37,783 nt of DNA from Polycyclovorans sp. (GTDB lineage: Bacteria > Pseudomonadota > Gammaproteobacteria > Nevskiales > Nevskiaceae), in contig PAKU01000005.1 in assembly GCA_002706265.1 (NCBI GenBank), positions 1-37,783 of the forward strand. Direction: 5' to 3'. The notes below the pieces were generated by a model. That model worked only from the letters and a program-made list of their open reading frames with translations, made no database searches and was not told where the DNA came from. This document shows positions 7,713 through 15,144 of this stretch, one piece after another (the first letter of the stretch is position 1; each line of letters opens with the position of its first letter). The translations under genes and the position numbers were made by a program.

Positions 7713-8635
7713 GCGAGTCCGAGACGGACGCAAGCCGCATCGGCCTTGCCGCCCAGGCCTTGCGCCTGGTGACCCGCGTCGGGCTCAAGCCGGTGTTCTC
7801 CACCCGCCTGCCGCTGCTGGTGCAGCGCAGTCTGATCAGTGCGGCCTCGCGGTGCTTCCCGCGCCCTGAGGGCGTGCGTGATGTCGAGCATTACCTTGAT
7901 GGTGTGCTCGCGCGTCGCCTGATCCCCGAGGGCGCGCCAGACGGGCGGGCAATCCTGTATCTGCATGGCGGCGCCTACGTGCTCGGCTCGCCGGGCACCC
8001 ACTTCGGGATTGCCGCACGGCTTGCCCTGGCCGCCGGCTGTGAGGTCTTCGTGATCGACTACCGCCTGGCGCCGGAGCATCCCGCGCCGGCCGCACTGGA
8101 CGACGCAGTGAGTGCCTGGAAGGCCCTCACTGCCTCGCACGGCGCGGTCGCGCTGGCCGGCGACTCGGCCGGTGGAGGCCTGGCGCTGGCGACGGCCGTT
8201 GCGCTGCGCGACGCCGCGCTCGTCGCACCGCGGGCCCTGGCGCTGATTTCGCCGTGGGTCGATCTGACGCTCTCGGGCGAGAGCATGCAGACCTGTGCGG
8301 ACCGCGACCCCCTGCTCAGCCGCGACTGGCTGGACTGGGCCGCGGCGCATTACGCGAATGGACGAAAGCGTGACGATCCCGTGCTTTCACCGCTGTTTTC
8401 GCCGCTGGCCGGGCTGCCGCCGGTGCTGATTCATACCGGCAGCGACGAGGTGCTGTTGTCCGACACGCAGCGGCTGGAGACCGCGCTGCGCGCCGCCGGC
8501 GTGGAGGTGCAGAGCCGCATCTACGCGGGGCTCTGGCATGACTTTCAGCTGCAGGCCGGCCTGATGCCGCAGGCCGACGCGTCGCTGGAGACGCTCGGTG
8601 GCTTCCTGCATGACCGGCTGGACGCTGCGGCCTGA
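7709..8635 (+). CDS. Alpha/beta hydrolase, HSL (family IV) esterase
   Basis: A 308-residue HSL-type esterase with HGGAY (about 86-90), GDSAGG with nucleophile Ser153, the acid region GSDEVLLSD (about 243-251) and catalytic His276 in GLWHDF. No signal peptide is visible, so a cytoplasmic location is expected. Its start overlaps the preceding SDR stop by 4 bp (ATGA). The BVMO gene follows after 37 bp. This SDR-esterase-BVMO trio repeats the module on the other side of the divergent promoter, so hydrolysis of a BVMO-made ester or lactone is the natural hypothesis. The two esterases share family motifs but not obvious close identity. It resembles LipR of the mycobacterial mymA operon at family level. 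Confidence 0.92.
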   Translation: MSESETDASRIGLAAQALRLVTRVGLKPVFSTRLPLLVQRSLISAASRCFPRPEGVRDVEHYLDGVLARRLIPEGAPDGRAILYLHGGAYVLGSPGTHFGIAARLALAAGCEVFVIDYRLAPEHPAPAALDDAVSAWKALTASHGAVALAGDSAGGGLALATAVALRDAALVAPRALALISPWVDLTLSGESMQTCADRDPLLSRDWLDWAAAHYANGRKRDDPVLSPLFSPLAGLPPVLIHTGSDEVLLSDTQRLETALRAAGVEVQSRIYAGLWHDFQLQAGLMPQADASLETLGGFLHDRLDAAA

Positions 8636-8672
8636 GCGGTCACCGCAACACTGTTTCGACTGGAGAAGGTTA

Positions 8673-10172
8673 ATGAATGCACCGCTGAGTCCACCAATTC
8701 CGTCGATCCCGCCGCTGCCTGAGGGGGCGCGCAAGCCGCGGGTCCTTATCTTGGGTGCCGGCATGTCGGGCCTGCTGATGGGCATACAGCTCAAGCGCGC
8801 CGGCATCGAGGATTTTTCGATCTTCGAGAAGCGCGAAGAAGTGGGCGGCACCTGGCGTGAGAACCGCTATCCGGGTCTGGCCTGCGACGTGCCGGCGCAC
8901 TACTACACCTACAGCTTCGAGCCCAACCCCGAATGGCATCACCGCTTCGCGCGCGGGCCGGAGATCCAGAACTACATGCGGCATATCGCCGACAAGTACG
9001 ATCTGCGACGCCATATCGTGTTTGGCGAGGAAGCGGCGGACGCACGCTTCGACGGTCGGCGCTGGCAGGTCAAGATGAAAAGCGGGCGCGAGGACAGCGG
9101 CGAATTCCTGGTGTCGGCCTGCGGGTTCCTGCATCACCCTCGTGAGCCGCAGATTCCAGGGCTGGAACACTTCGCGGGCAAGCGCTTCCACTCCGCGCGC
9201 TGGGACATGAGCGTGGACCTGAAGGGCAAGCGCATCGGCCTGATCGGCACCGGGTCCACCGGCGCGCAGATCGTCAGCGCGGTGTCGAAACTGCCCTGCG
9301 AGCTGAACGTATTCCAGCGCACCCCGCAATGGGTGTTCCCGCTCCCCGATCGCGAGTACCCGCTGGCCGAACGTGAGCTGCTGAAGCGCTTCCCGATCAT
9401 CGCGCGCACCGCGTACAAGTTTTTCGATCAGAGTTTTGATCATGTGTTGGCCCGGGCCATGATCGAGCCAGGCTGGCAGCGGCGGATGGTGGAGGCGTTG
9501 TGCCAGTGGAATCTTGATCGGGTCAAGGACCCACTGCTACGCCGGCATCTGACGCCGGATTATCAGCCCATGTGCAAGCGCATCATCATGTCCTGGGATT
9601 TTTACCCGGCCATGCAGCGCCCCTCTGTGAAGCTGGTGGTTGACGGCATCGAACGCGTCGAGGAACAAGGCATCCGTACCGTTGACGGGAAGCTGCATCC
9701 GCTGGACGTGCTGGTGCTGGCCACCGGCTTCAACACGCATGAATACTTGCGCCCGCTGGAGTTGACGAACGCCCAGGGGCTGACCCTGAGTCAGGCCTGG
9801 GGCGAACGCGGTCCGCATGCCTACTACAGCTTGGCGATTCCCGGCTTTCCGAATTTCTTCCTGCTCGGCGGGCCGCACAGCCCCCTGGCGAACGGCTCGG
9901 TGATTCGCTACACCGAGGCGCTGGTGGGCTACGTCATGCAGTGCATTGGCCATTACGGCGAAGGGCGATTCAACACCCTGGCGCCGCGGCAGGATGCCAC
10001 CGACGCGTTCTACGACAGCCTGCGCGAATCGATGCAGGGCACGGTCTGGGTCAGTGGCTGCCAGAACTGGTACATCGGCAAAGATGGGCTGCCGGAAGTC
10101 TGGCCGCGTCGTCCGCGCGAGTTCAACGAAGCGCTGCGGCGGCCAAGGCTGGAAGCATTCGAGCTGAATTGA
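8673..10172 (+). CDS. Flavin-containing monooxygenase, Baeyer-Villiger type
   Basis: A 499-residue FAD/NADPH monooxygenase. FAD-binding GAGMSG is at about 28-33, VGGTWRENRYPG follows, and the Baeyer-Villiger fingerprint FxGxxxHxxxW is complete (Phe157, Gly159, His163, Trp167). A second Rossmann motif, GTGSTGAQ, comes later. I chose ATG 8673 rather than the in-frame ATG at 8598 because GGAGAAGG (8662-8669) sits directly before it, and the longer start would overlap the esterase and add a non-family N-terminus. It closes the plus-strand trio 6813-10172 and is followed by two hairpins. It should oxidise a ketone to an ester or lactone. Substrate unknown. Confidence 0.93.
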   Translation: MNAPLSPPIPSIPPLPEGARKPRVLILGAGMSGLLMGIQLKRAGIEDFSIFEKREEVGGTWRENRYPGLACDVPAHYYTYSFEPNPEWHHRFARGPEIQNYMRHIADKYDLRRHIVFGEEAADARFDGRRWQVKMKSGREDSGEFLVSACGFLHHPREPQIPGLEHFAGKRFHSARWDMSVDLKGKRIGLIGTGSTGAQIVSAVSKLPCELNVFQRTPQWVFPLPDREYPLAERELLKRFPIIARTAYKFFDQSFDHVLARAMIEPGWQRRMVEALCQWNLDRVKDPLLRRHLTPDYQPMCKRIIMSWDFYPAMQRPSVKLVVDGIERVEEQGIRTVDGKLHPLDVLVLATGFNTHEYLRPLELTNAQGLTLSQAWGERGPHAYYSLAIPGFPNFFLLGGPHSPLANGSVIRYTEALVGYVMQCIGHYGEGRFNTLAPRQDATDAFYDSLRESMQGTVWVSGCQNWYIGKDGLPEVWPRRPREFNEALRRPRLEAFELN

Positions 10173-10213
10173 CCGGTTTGTCCTGAAGGGCTGAACCCTG
10201 GCGCCCAAGCGCG

Positions 10214-10251
10214 TGCGGCAGGGCCAAGGCACAGAACCTCAGCCTGCCGCA
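10214..10251 (+). terminator. Hairpin downstream of the BVMO
   Basis: TGCGGCAGG (10214-10222) pairs perfectly with CCTGCCGCA (10243-10251) across a 20-nt loop, 41 bp after the BVMO stop. The long loop and absence of a T-run make it a weaker terminator candidate than the hairpin at 10264-10293. Confidence 0.3.
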
Positions 10252-10263
10252 TGCACTCAAGAA

Positions 10264-10293
10264 CGGGGCGGTTGGCGTTCACCAACCGCCCCG
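10264..10293. terminator. Bidirectional terminator between convergent genes
   Basis: A perfect 12-bp stem, CGGGGCGGTTGG (10264-10275) with CCAACCGCCCCG (10282-10293), and a 6-nt loop. It lies between the convergent BVMO (ends 10172) and lipoprotein gene (ends 10300). T-runs are weak on either side (CACAATTT on the plus strand, GTTCTTG on the minus), so it could be Rho-assisted. Confidence 0.6.
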
Positions 10294-10299
10294 CACAAT

Positions 10300-11187
10300 T
10301 TACAGCGCAATGCCGAGCAGGCCGCCGAGCAACTGCGAGAGAAGGTTCAGGACCGGACTCAGCAGATTGAGCACCGGGTTCAGCACCACGCCCAGCGGAC
10401 CGAGGTTGGCCACCAGGCCCTCGACCAGGTGCGTCACCGATCCCAGCAGCGCTTCGGCAAAGCCCTGCTCGTCGCCCCCTTGCAGCAGGGCGAACGACCC
10501 GCTGATGTCCATGAGCAGATCGGCTGCCGGGGCCAGCACGCTTGCCAGGATGCCGTCGCTGGGCAGGCTGGTGAAGCCGAGCGGGTTGGTGAGCACCCCG
10601 GCCAGCAGGTTGGTCACCTGCTGCAGGATGCCGGCAACCGGCCCGACGGCGCCGCCCTCCGCAAGCTGCGTCAACGTCATTGCAATTTGCGTCTGCAGGT
10701 CGCGGATGATGTTGAGTTGGCCGTTGAGCGCAATCCGATCGAGCACCGGCGTGCTGGCCGCCAGGGTCACGGACGTCAGAACCTCACCCACTGCGGCGGT
10801 GACGCACAGCAGTTGATTCAGCACCGGCGTGAGCAATTGCGGGTCGCCGCCGCTGCCCAGGGCTTGTAGCGAGCCGGCGCCATCGGCCGTTGCATCGACA
10901 AGGTCCAGCAGATCGTTGATCAGTGCGGTGAGCTGCGCGGTCGTGGCCGCAATAGGGGGTTGGTCGCTGAGACCCGAGGTCAGGGAATTGCCCAGCGACG
11001 ACTGCAGGCCATCGAGCGGACCGGCCACGCCGGCGCATCCGATTTCCGCGCGCGTCTGAATATCGGGCGGCAGTGCCGCGCCTCCACCACCGGTGTTGCC
11101 GCCGCCGGCATCACAGGCCGAAAGGCCCAGCATTGCCGCGAATACGGCGCTCGCCGCGAGAGGGCGCAGAGGAAGTGAGAACGTCAT
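10300..11187 (-). CDS. Putative lipoprotein of unknown function
   Basis: A 295-residue protein I do not recognise. The N-terminus is a lipoprotein signal peptide ending in the lipobox LSAC (Cys25), followed by Asp26 and a Gly-rich linker. Asp after the lipidated Cys favours inner-membrane retention under the E. coli Lol rule. The mature part is rich in Leu, Val, Ala, Gly and Asn, with almost no aromatic residues. It ends in tandem hydrophobic heptads (PVLNLLS twice, then QLLGGLL). Two further cysteines occur (in IGCAG and LLCVT). The start at 11187 is chosen over an in-frame upstream codon because AGGAG precedes it and the signal peptide then begins correctly. It lies downstream of the transporter but behind a hairpin, so it is probably a separate unit. 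Confidence 0.8.
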   Translation of the reverse strand: MTFSLPLRPLAASAVFAAMLGLSACDAGGGNTGGGGAALPPDIQTRAEIGCAGVAGPLDGLQSSLGNSLTSGLSDQPPIAATTAQLTALINDLLDLVDATADGAGSLQALGSGGDPQLLTPVLNQLLCVTAAVGEVLTSVTLAASTPVLDRIALNGQLNIIRDLQTQIAMTLTQLAEGGAVGPVAGILQQVTNLLAGVLTNPLGFTSLPSDGILASVLAPAADLLMDISGSFALLQGGDEQGFAEALLGSVTHLVEGLVANLGPLGVVLNPVLNLLSPVLNLLSQLLGGLLGIAL

Positions 11188-11265
11188 TAAAAGCTCCTGA
11201 TGGGGTGGAAACACGTGGAAAGAGATCGCGAAGCGGATGCGCTGAAAGCGGTGCGGATCGTAGTT

Positions 11266-11287
11266 CGTTGTGGCAGAACGCACAACG
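11266..11287. promoter_or_regulatory. Inverted repeat upstream of the lipoprotein gene
   Basis: CGTTGTG (11266-11272) and CACAACG (11281-11287) form a 7-bp inverted repeat with an 8-bp spacer, about 80 bp before the lipoprotein start. Its position fits an operator. No function can be assigned and chance occurrence is possible. Confidence 0.3.
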
Positions 11288-11335
11288 CATAGAACGGAAT
11301 GGCAGGTTTGAGAAATGACGAGCGGTGTCGTTTGT

Positions 11336-11359
11336 CGGACGGGCGGCGGCGCCCGTCCG
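11336..11359 (-). terminator. Terminator hairpin after the EamA transporter
   Basis: A perfect 10-bp stem CGGACGGGCG / CGCCCGTCCG with a GCGG tetraloop, starting 6 bp beyond the EamA stop codon at 11366. The minus-strand sequence after the stem is ACAAACGACA, so there is no strong U-tract. Confidence 0.5.
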
Positions 11360-11365
11360 GATCGT

Positions 11366-12313
11366 TCAGGGCGTCAGCGGGGCGGGCCGCGCCGCCGGCT
11401 GCAGGGACGACAGCATCAAAATGCCGGCGGTGACCAGAGCGGTGCCGACAAGCTGGATTGCGGTGATCGGCTCGCTCAGCAGCCATGCCGCCAGCAGCAG
11501 CGTGCTGACCGGGCCGATCATGCCGGCCTGCGAGGCATGGCCCGCGCCAATGTTTCGTACCGCGATCATGGTCATGAAAATGGGCAACGCGGTGCACACC
11601 GTACCGTTGGCCAGTGACAGCCACCACACCGGCGCCGGCAGTTCCAGCAGGCGGCCTACCGGGCGCAGCAGCGGGTACTGGGCCAGACACAGAAACGTAG
11701 AGACGCACAGGGCCAGCGACACCAGACGCACCGCGCCGAGACGGCGCATCAGGCCCTCGCTGAGCAACAGGTACACGGCATACATGACGGCGCTGACGCC
11801 GATCAGCGTGGCGCCCCAGACCATGTTCGGGTGACCGATGACGCTGAGTTCATGCCAGAAGATCAGCGCGATCCCGGCGTAGGCGACGGCCAACGACAGC
11901 CATTGCACCGGCCGCACACGGCGCCGAAGGAACACGATGCCCAGCAGCAGCACGAAGCTGGGCGTGAGGAACAGGATCAGGCGCTCGAGGCCGGCACTGA
12001 CGTACTGCAGGCCGATCAGGTCGAGCATGCTGGAGGCGTAATAGCCCATGAAGCCGAGCGCGGCGACGCGCAGCATGTCGCCCATGCCCAGACGCGGCAG
12101 GTCGCGCCAGGTCCACACCGCCACGACCAGAAACAGCGGGCCGGCGGTCAACATGCGCAGGGTGATCACGTCCACCGCGTCGAGCCCGTACTGGTACAGC
12201 AGCTTGACGCAGACGACTTTGGCCGACAGCAGGATGGCGCCGCCGGCGGCCAGCGCCACGCTGCCGCGATGACCCATGCGGATCGGGCCCGCAACCAAAA
12301 CGGCAGAGTTCAT
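11366..12313 (-). CDS. EamA/DMT-superfamily transporter
   Basis: A 315-residue inner-membrane protein with about ten hydrophobic segments arranged as two EamA-type halves. The second half begins near the segment VVGRRLR-equivalent region around residue 140 and ends with a Pro-rich tail. Members of this drug/metabolite transporter superfamily export or import small metabolites, and substrate cannot be predicted from sequence. The start ATG at 12313 lies 46 bp after the zinc alcohol dehydrogenase stop, in the same direction, so the two are probably co-transcribed from the operator-bearing promoter near 13508. No clear ribosome-binding site precedes the ATG, so the exact start is uncertain; an internal Met 12 codons later is an alternative. 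Confidence 0.85.
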   Translation of the reverse strand: MNSAVLVAGPIRMGHRGSVALAAGGAILLSAKVVCVKLLYQYGLDAVDVITLRMLTAGPLFLVVAVWTWRDLPRLGMGDMLRVAALGFMGYYASSMLDLIGLQYVSAGLERLILFLTPSFVLLLGIVFLRRRVRPVQWLSLAVAYAGIALIFWHELSVIGHPNMVWGATLIGVSAVMYAVYLLLSEGLMRRLGAVRLVSLALCVSTFLCLAQYPLLRPVGRLLELPAPVWWLSLANGTVCTALPIFMTMIAVRNIGAGHASQAGMIGPVSTLLLAAWLLSEPITAIQLVGTALVTAGILMLSSLQPAARPAPLTP

Positions 12314-12359
12314 GGCAAAGGAGGGGTGACAACGGTGTGCCCATGCGGCGCTGTGTCGC

Positions 12360-13457
12360 TCATCGACGCCCGGGCACCAGACAGGAGTGGATGGACTCGT
12401 CGCCAGGAACCTGGCGCGCGAGCGTCTTGATGGCGAGTTCTGCGTCCACCAGATCGAAGTCGTGGGTGTGCATCTTCTCGACCGGGACGCTGCCCGATTC
12501 GATCAGATCGATGGCGCTGCGATACCCGCTGGAGGTCACGCCGATCGCGCCCTTGATGGTGATCTCTTTCATCACGATGTGGTCGGAGACGAAGTCCGGA
12601 ATCGGCTTGAAACCCTTGACGCCCGCCAGCACCACGGTGCCGCCGGCCCGTACGAAATGCAACGAATCGAGCACCGGCCGGGTGGAATACGAGGACACGT
12701 CGACCACCACTTCGGCGCCGACGCCGTCGGTGAGTTCGGTAATGCGCGCGCGCGCATCTTCGTTCTCGACATCGATGCAGTGGTCCGCGCCAAACGCTTT
12801 GGCGAGTTCCATTTTCTTCGCATCGGCGGTCAGCCCGGTGACGATGATTTTCTTCGCGCCTGCCTGGCGCGCGGCGATCACGCTGGACAGGCCGCGCTGG
12901 CCCGGCCCCATGATGACCACGGTATCGCCCGGTTTGGTCTTCGGAATCTCCACCGCCCAGCGAAAGCCTGCGCCCAGCGGGTTGAACATCACCGCAATCT
13001 CCGGCTTCAGCGCCTTGCTCATCTTGTGAACGATGGCGTTCGGGTGCAGGTACATGTACTCCGAATACGCACCCCACAGGCCCGGCGCGTCGCTCAGCGG
13101 GATGTACGAATAGATGCGTCGGTCGCCGCACAGGTGATAGCGCCCCGACAGGCAGGTGTCGCAGCAGTGGCAGGCCAGCATCGTCTCCACCGCCACGCGA
13201 TCGCCCACGTCCACCTTCCAGCGTTTGGCGGCGCGGTCACCGATCTTCTCGATGATGCCCAGCGGTTCGTGACCGGGCACCACCGGCATCGGCATGCCCA
13301 GCACGTCTTCGAATTGTTCGTAGTCGCTGCCGCAGATGCCGCACACCTCGACCCGCAGGATCGCCGAGTCTTCGTCGATGTCGGGCAGGGGAATGTCCAT
13401 TTTCTGCAACTGGCGTTTGGCGGTCAGAACCATGGCCAGGCTGTTCTTGGGAAGCAT
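12360..13457 (-). CDS. Zinc-dependent alcohol dehydrogenase (MDR family)
   Basis: A 365-residue medium-chain dehydrogenase. Catalytic zinc ligands are visible as Cys42 in GICGSD and His63-Glu64 in PGHEPLG. The structural zinc site has the exact spacing Cys96-x2-Cys99-x2-Cys102-x7-Cys110. The nucleotide-binding loop is GPGQRG, a variant of GxGxxG. It should oxidise an alcohol to an aldehyde or ketone with NAD(P), which suits alcohols released by ester cleavage. ATG 13457 is preferred over an in-frame upstream start at 13502 because GAGGAG lies 6 bp before it, and the upstream start would almost touch the operator at 13508-13521. It corresponds functionally to AdhD of the mycobacterial mymA gene set. 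Confidence 0.92.
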   Translation of the reverse strand: MLPKNSLAMVLTAKRQLQKMDIPLPDIDEDSAILRVEVCGICGSDYEQFEDVLGMPMPVVPGHEPLGIIEKIGDRAAKRWKVDVGDRVAVETMLACHCCDTCLSGRYHLCGDRRIYSYIPLSDAPGLWGAYSEYMYLHPNAIVHKMSKALKPEIAVMFNPLGAGFRWAVEIPKTKPGDTVVIMGPGQRGLSSVIAARQAGAKKIIVTGLTADAKKMELAKAFGADHCIDVENEDARARITELTDGVGAEVVVDVSSYSTRPVLDSLHFVRAGGTVVLAGVKGFKPIPDFVSDHIVMKEITIKGAIGVTSSGYRSAIDLIESGSVPVEKMHTHDFDLVDAELAIKTLARQVPGDESIHSCLVPGRR

Positions 13458-13507
13458 GCCGATCTCCTCGGTCAGAAGTTGAAATCTGCCTCGGGCCAGC
13501 ATACTGT

Positions 13508-13521
13508 CTAACAGTTGTTAG
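13508..13521. promoter_or_regulatory. Putative operator, shared palindrome copy 2
   Basis: CTAACAGTTGTTAG, the most symmetric copy: six-base arms CTAACA and TGTTAG around GT. It lies between the divergent zinc alcohol dehydrogenase (start 13457) and the CMD-like gene (start 13595), well placed to control both. Confidence 0.7.
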
Positions 13522-13594
13522 GGAAAGGGAGGCGCCGCACGGCACGCCGCTTTTCCCTGGCCGAACGGTTCCAACGCCCTGAGGAGGGTTCACG

Positions 13595-14203
13595 ATGACG
13601 GCAACGCCCCCGGCGCGCGGCAGCGCGCTGCGTATTCCCATGATGAGCGTCGAAGAAGCCCAAAAGATTGCCGCCCGCGAAGGGCTCCCCGAGATCATGG
13701 CGCCGCTCAGCGTGTTTCGCGTGCTGCTGCGCCACCCGGCGCTGGCGCGCGCACTGGGCGGCCTGTTGAAGATGCTGCTGCTGGAGGGCAATCACCTCGA
13801 TGGCCGCCTGCGGGAGCTGATCATCATGCGCATTGGCTGGCTCACCGGGTCCAACTACGAATGGACCCAGCACTGGCGCTACGCCCGCGACATGGGCATT
13901 GCCGAGGACGTGCTGCTGGCCTGTCGGTCGTGGGAAAGCGCCACGGTGCTTACCGACGCCGACCGTGCGGTCCTGCGCGCAACCGACGAGACCATGGAAT
14001 CGGGCCGCATCTCGGACGCCACCTGGGCCGAGTGCGCGCGTCACATCGAAAGCGTCGAGGCACGGCTGGAACTGGTGGTGGCCATCGGCAACTGGCGCAT
14101 GTTCTCGCAGTTGTTGCTGACGCTGCGCATTCCGCTGGAAGAGGGCCTTGAAGACTGGATGCCCGACGGTCTGCGCCCGGCCCGGGCGCCGCAGGATTTC
14201 TGA
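13595..14203 (+). CDS. Carboxymuconolactone decarboxylase (CMD/AhpD-like) family protein
   Basis: A 202-residue helical protein of the CMD family. The family core is visible as RELIIMR (about 73-79) followed by SNYEWTQHW, with Glu89 and His93 in the active-site helix. The CxxC pair of AhpD-type peroxidase partners is absent, so a thiol-redox role is unlikely; an isomerase, lactonase or decarboxylase-like role is open. A good ribosome-binding site (GAGGAGGG) precedes ATG 13595. It is the first gene of the long plus-strand catabolic operon and lies directly behind the shared operator. Related proteins occur beside acyl-CoA and aromatic catabolic genes, but the precise reaction is unknown. Confidence 0.85.
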   Translation: MTATPPARGSALRIPMMSVEEAQKIAAREGLPEIMAPLSVFRVLLRHPALARALGGLLKMLLLEGNHLDGRLRELIIMRIGWLTGSNYEWTQHWRYARDMGIAEDVLLACRSWESATVLTDADRAVLRATDETMESGRISDATWAECARHIESVEARLELVVAIGNWRMFSQLLLTLRIPLEEGLEDWMPDGLRPARAPQDF

Positions 14204-14356
14204 TTCTGATCGCGGGGCGCGTCCGCTGAGGCGCAACCGTCGAATCACCGTGGACCCGCACCCGCAGGCTGTCCGCGGCAATGAAAACCCCGCGGGGTCA
14301 GACGGGGCACACAGACCTACCGTTGCAACTGCAACTTGAACCGAGGAGAGAAGCTG

Positions 14357-15118
14357 ATGAGATTGGGAAGCGTGGAGTTCGAAAAGCGGGGTGCCATCGC
14401 CCTGGTGACGCTGGATGAACCGGGCAAGCTCAACGCCCTGTCGGCCGGCATCCGCGAAGGTGTCACGGCGAGCCTGGCGCGCATCGAGGCCGATCCGGAC
14501 ATCCGCGTCGGCATCATCATCGGCAGCGGCGAAAAGGCCTTTTGCGCGGGTGCAGACATCAGCGGTTTCGACTTTGCCGCCGATGCCGTGAAGCAGTTCA
14601 TCGAGGAAATCGTCACCTTTCTCGCCTCGCCTGAATCGTGCAGCAAGCCGTTGATCGCGGCGGTCAACGGCATGGCCTTCGGTGGCGGCTTTGAGCTGGC
14701 CATCGCCTGCGATTTCATCCTGGCCTCGGAGCGGGCGACCTTCGGTGTGCCAGAGATCAAGCTGGGCCTGCTGCCGGGCTTCGCGGTGGTGCGTCTGGCC
14801 GAGATGGTCGGCCGACCGAAGGCCAAGGAGATGTCGATGCTCGGTGACCCCATCAGCGCCGACGAAGCCGTGCGTCTGGGCATCGCGCTTCGCACCGTGG
14901 CGCCCGACCGCCTGCTGGAAGACGCGCTGGCCATGGCCGAAAAGATTGCCGCCAAGCCGCAGATGGCCGTGCGCATGGCCAAATCCTTCTACAACCGTGG
15001 CCTCGGGGGCGACGATCTGCGCGCCGCGCGTGATGGCTTCCCGTTCCTGTTCATGACGCCGGATGCGCGCGAGGGCGTGACCGCGTTCCGCGAGAAGCGC
15101 AAGCCGAAGTTTTCCTGA
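14357..15118 (+). CDS. Enoyl-CoA hydratase/isomerase (crotonase), both catalytic Glu present
   Basis: A 253-residue crotonase-fold protein expected to hydrate a trans-2-enoyl-CoA. The oxyanion-hole and CoA segments CAGAD (about 63-67) and GMAFGGGFELA (105-115) are typical. The two acid/base residues are Glu113 (in GGGFELA) and Glu133 (in VPEIKLG), 20 residues apart as in rat mitochondrial hydratase (Glu144/Glu164). The C-terminus FREKRKPKF is usual for the family. ATG 14357 is chosen because GAGGAGAG precedes it; an in-frame start 7 codons earlier would include that site. A 153-bp gap separates it from the CMD gene. It contrasts with the crotonase at 24395-25195, which lacks both Glu residues. 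Confidence 0.92.
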   Translation: MRLGSVEFEKRGAIALVTLDEPGKLNALSAGIREGVTASLARIEADPDIRVGIIIGSGEKAFCAGADISGFDFAADAVKQFIEEIVTFLASPESCSKPLIAAVNGMAFGGGFELAIACDFILASERATFGVPEIKLGLLPGFAVVRLAEMVGRPKAKEMSMLGDPISADEAVRLGIALRTVAPDRLLEDALAMAEKIAAKPQMAVRMAKSFYNRGLGGDDLRAARDGFPFLFMTPDAREGVTAFREKRKPKFS

Positions 15119-15144
15119 AACCTCAATTCAATTACGGAGTTCCG

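Noticed and set aside
14288..14297. Palindrome CCCCGCGGGG in the gap before the enoyl-CoA hydratase.
   Set aside because: Short, pure G/C and without a spacer; expected by chance in GC-rich DNA and unable to form a stable small-loop hairpin.
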